From NCBI GenBank assembly GCA_965262705.1, contig OZ253556.1, positions 1,178,001 to 1,242,000 of the forward strand: a DNA stretch of 64,000 nt, in the 5' to 3' direction. Both the position numbers and the translations under genes were made by a program. This DNA is from UJ101 sp965262705 (GTDB taxonomy: Bacteria; Bacteroidota; Bacteroidia; Flavobacteriales; UJ101). The notes under the pieces were generated by a model, which was not told where the DNA came from, made no database searches, and was given only the letters and a program-made list of their open reading frames with translations. Shown here piece by piece: positions 61,846 to 64,000 of this stretch; position 1 is the first letter of the stretch, and each line of letters begins with the position of its first letter.

Positions 61846-62097
61846 GAGACTTTTTCAAAAAGCACTTTAACAAAAAAATACGACCCTCGAGAACTGCAAA
61901 TCAGCGTAAGTTGAAAATTAAATGCCGGAGCAACCTTTTGGTTATGAGGGTTTAATTTTCGGTAGCTGAGCCTGTCGAAGCTTTGAGAGGTTTGCTGAGT
62001 ACTTCGACAGGCTCAGTAACCACTTGTCGAAGTAGGGAAGCATTTTGAAGCTAAATGCTTTAATATTTAAGATATTTTTGTATTATACAAACGTCTC
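61846..62097. mobile_element. MITE with nested repeat (252 bp), overlapping the rfbD 3' end
   Basis: GAGACTTTTTCAAAAAGCAC to TTATACAAACGTCTC. The nested part contains CTGAGCCTGTCGAAGC and TACTTCGACAGGCTCAGTAA. Its right end reads in the rfbD frame and supplies that gene's final codons and stop. Confidence 0.8.
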
Positions 62098-62927
62098 AAC
62101 ATATTTTTTAAACTGGCTTGCCATTTCGGAATTTTTATTCCAAAAGTTTTTTTAATCTTCGTTTTGTCAAGAACAGAGTAAAGAGGTCGTTGGGCTAATG
62201 AAGGATAATCTGCCGCAGACATTTCATCAACCGTTACGTTCATTTTTTTTATATTAAAGATCGTTCGGGCAAATTCGCTCCAAGTGGTCTCCCCTTCGTT
62301 AGTATAATGAAAAATTCCAAAAAAATTTAAATCTTTATCGATAATTTTAAATAACATTTGTGCTAAATCTTTTGCATAAGTAGGCGTGTTCCATTGATCG
62401 TTTACCACGCTTACTAGAGGGGCCTCTCGCCCGAGGTGCAGCATCGCTTTAACAAAATTATTTCCATATTCAGAATACAATCCAGCAGTTCGTATAATAT
62501 AAGTGTTGGGATTATATCTTATTGCGCTTTTTTCACCCTTAGCTTTGCTTTGACCATAAATATTTACAGGTTGTACGTTATCCGTTTCTTTATAAGGGGT
62601 TCTTGAAATACCCGAAAAAACATAATCGGTCGATAGGTGAATTAAATTGACTTTATTCATGTTGCAAGCCTTAGCCAAATTCTCTACGGCTTCTGCATTG
62701 ACAAGAAAGGCTTTTTTAGGTTCTTGTTCTGCTTTATCCACCGCAGTATACGCCGCGGTATTGATACAATAATCCCACCCGTTGGAAAGAATAGCTGCTA
62801 CTTTTTTAAAATCTGTTAAGTCTACTTCTTCATGAGAAACAAAAACTATATGATGTTTTGTTTCCAATCGCTGCAAAGTTTTTCCTAATTGGCTGTCAGC
62901 ACCTAAAATCAAAATAGTTTTTTTCAT
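62067..62927 (-). CDS. rfbD: dTDP-4-dehydrorhamnose reductase
   Basis: The last step of dTDP-L-rhamnose synthesis. It has 286 residues of extended SDR type with LILGADSQLG, STDYVFSG (99-106) and the YGQSK catalytic Tyr124/Lys128. The family C-terminal part WSEFARTIFN and RPLYSVLDKTK is present. The last ~10 residues (LRRLYNTKIS) and the stop are encoded by the end of a MITE, which apparently inserted close to the original stop. No rfbABC nearby. Rhamnose would go into surface polysaccharide. Confidence 0.94.
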   Translation of the reverse strand: MKKTILILGADSQLGKTLQRLETKHHIVFVSHEEVDLTDFKKVAAILSNGWDYCINTAAYTAVDKAEQEPKKAFLVNAEAVENLAKACNMNKVNLIHLSTDYVFSGISRTPYKETDNVQPVNIYGQSKAKGEKSAIRYNPNTYIIRTAGLYSEYGNNFVKAMLHLGREAPLVSVVNDQWNTPTYAKDLAQMLFKIIDKDLNFFGIFHYTNEGETTWSEFARTIFNIKKMNVTVDEMSAADYPSLAQRPLYSVLDKTKIKKTFGIKIPKWQASLKNMLRRLYNTKIS

Positions 62928-63072
62928 TAATTAAGGTATTTTTTCGCTTTAATGGAAGCAAAATAATCGAAGTGGTTTACAAAAATACTATCTATTTTTT
63001 ATTGATGTATTATTTTTTTCGTTTATTCTTAACAACAAAGAGGATAAAAAATATAGGCAGTTGCAGAGCCAT

Positions 63073-64000
63073 TTATAAATTAATGCTTATAAAAACACCG
63101 TCGGGTCGATTTTCAAATTTTAAAAAAAGTGTTTTTGTATCCTTATTCCATTTAGATTTTATTAGAGAATATGTTACATTGTTCACATCTTTTATATGAA
63201 TTGATTTTGGTTTTCTGGGGAGTGAAATTTGCATTGCATTTATTGTTTTTGCTGGGCTTCTTGCTATGAAATTATAATGATTCTTATCAAAAGTTTCATT
63301 ATAGACTCTTGCCGCTGAGGCCAATACTTTTGGCCTTTTTGTAGAATGATTTTCTTTTATGTCATAAAGAAAAGCCTGCTGACCAGGATAAACCGTTTTT
63401 TTATCTAGTATAGGAAGTTCAGAATTATACAAATCAATTACCGGTCCTTGAATAACTAACGAATCTTTTTTTGGGCTTTCTTCCATTACCGAGGCGATAT
63501 GATAAACTCCCCTTTTAAGATAAAAGTGATTTTTAAATTGAAGTTTACTACCTTTAATCCGTTCTTCATAAGCCTTTCTAATTAAATTCAAATAGCTCGA
63601 ATCTCCATCTTTTTGAAGTACGAACTTCTTAGGGTTTTCTCTTAAAACATATACTGCCCCTTTCTCCAATTGAAACTTTGTCTCAACTTTTTCTGGATGA
63701 ATATTAATAGATGAAATAAATGTGCTGAAGGAGTATCAAAATTATTGCTATTGCTGTTCCACCATTCTCGTACCTTCTGATAGGGGTCGTTATCCGCTCC
63801 ACAATAAATGAGAACACCGCCTTTTTTCACCCAATCAACTATATATTGATGACTTTCTTCTAATAAAGGCTTCATATTCGCATAACTCATGATGAGAACT
63901 TTAACGTTTTGAAGCGCTTCTTCATACTTCAAATTTTCAATATGAACAATTTGCAGTGGAATTCCTCTTTTTATAAGCGGCAAAGTTTGTCCATAAAAAT
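63073..64000 (-). pseudogene. C-terminal part of a large secreted protein (glycoside-hydrolase-like), frameshifted; 5' end outside window
   Basis: From the right edge one frame reads FYGQTLPLIKRGIPLQIVHI, VKVLIMSYANMKPLLEESHQ, VKKGGVLIYCGADNDPYQK and stays open to 63642. After PSAHLF near 63715 the homologous continuation NIHPEKVETKFQLEKGAVYV shifts to a second frame that runs to 63073 (VLQKDGDSSYLNLIRKAYEE, FYLKRGVYHIASVMEES, FLKFENRPDGVFISINL). The first section resembles the ThuA/GATase-like domain seen near the end of large Bacteroidota carbohydrate-active proteins, followed by beta-sandwich modules. The exact family is not recognised. Confidence 0.65.

Overview
The window is about 34% GC chromosomal DNA from a member of the Bacteroidota, most likely Flavobacteriales. 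The evidence is a type IX secretion sorting domain, promoters of the TTG-N19/20-TAnnTTTG type, a tmRNA tag ending NYALAA, a class II HMG-CoA reductase, a single-domain LeuA and a truncated SusD-locus-style DUF1735/LamG pair. The genus cannot be fixed by reading alone. Gene density is moderate. Most intact genes are housekeeping enzymes, while accessory genes are heavily decayed. This looks like a host-associated genome in active reduction, driven by small mobile repeats.

Layout. 0-7 kb: gpmI end, HAD phosphatase, prfC, ppx and ppk1, ldhA. 7-9 kb: decay zone with an IS3 end, a broken mnmE and a frameshifted glycosyltransferase. 9-19.6 kb: waaA-nadE, OsmC, glucan phosphorylase, YqeY, the rpsF-rpsR-rplI ribosomal operon, tmRNA, glyA, hemB and a tiny T9SS-tail protein. 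19.6-24.4 kb: repeat region with a 23-bp tandem array, two dead IS5-type copies, a broken DUF1735 lipoprotein and a LamG protein. 24.5-33 kb: head-GIN lipoprotein, phosphohexomutase, TPR membrane protein, leuA, IS1 remnant, nadK, DEAD helicase. 33-36.4 kb: 22-bp array, broken glycosyltransferase, IS3 remnant, broken PLD-domain protein. 36.4-43.3 kb: mvaA, 111-bp array, sucD, histidine kinase, ribE, pdxA. 43.4-49 kb: repeat-domain lipoprotein, a TonB-receptor/beta-lactamase chimera, a His-tailed permease, broken mlaE, and a regulator/membrane pair. 49-55 kb: kdsC, aroK-purE-rpiB, an AT-rich gap, pgk, two lipoproteins. 55-64 kb: HslR-like, ClbS-like, a methyltransferase gene broken by a MITE, mnmG between two parS sites, methyltransferases, gpsA, rfbD and a broken large protein.

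The unifying theme is a family of MITE-like elements. They have GAGACCGTTGCA terminal inverted repeats and are about 165-190 bp when complete. There are also 20-100 bp deletion forms and about 250 bp forms carrying a nested TTCGACAGGCTCAG repeat. Several copies have perfect 5-6 bp target duplications. Their ends match the ends of the dead IS5-type copies, which suggests mobilisation in trans. They break a tpm-family gene and an IS1, sit in the mnmG leader and just upstream of ssrA, and supply stop codons to genes.

The most striking single gene (44894-46603) is an open reading frame joining the signal peptide, carboxypeptidase-like domain and plug of a TonB-dependent receptor to a complete RTG-type (CARB/PSE-like) class A beta-lactamase with all catalytic motifs at canonical spacing. 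Two parS sites flank mnmG, and a 549-bp very AT-rich gap lies between divergent rpiB and pgk. Together they suggest the window is near the replication origin.
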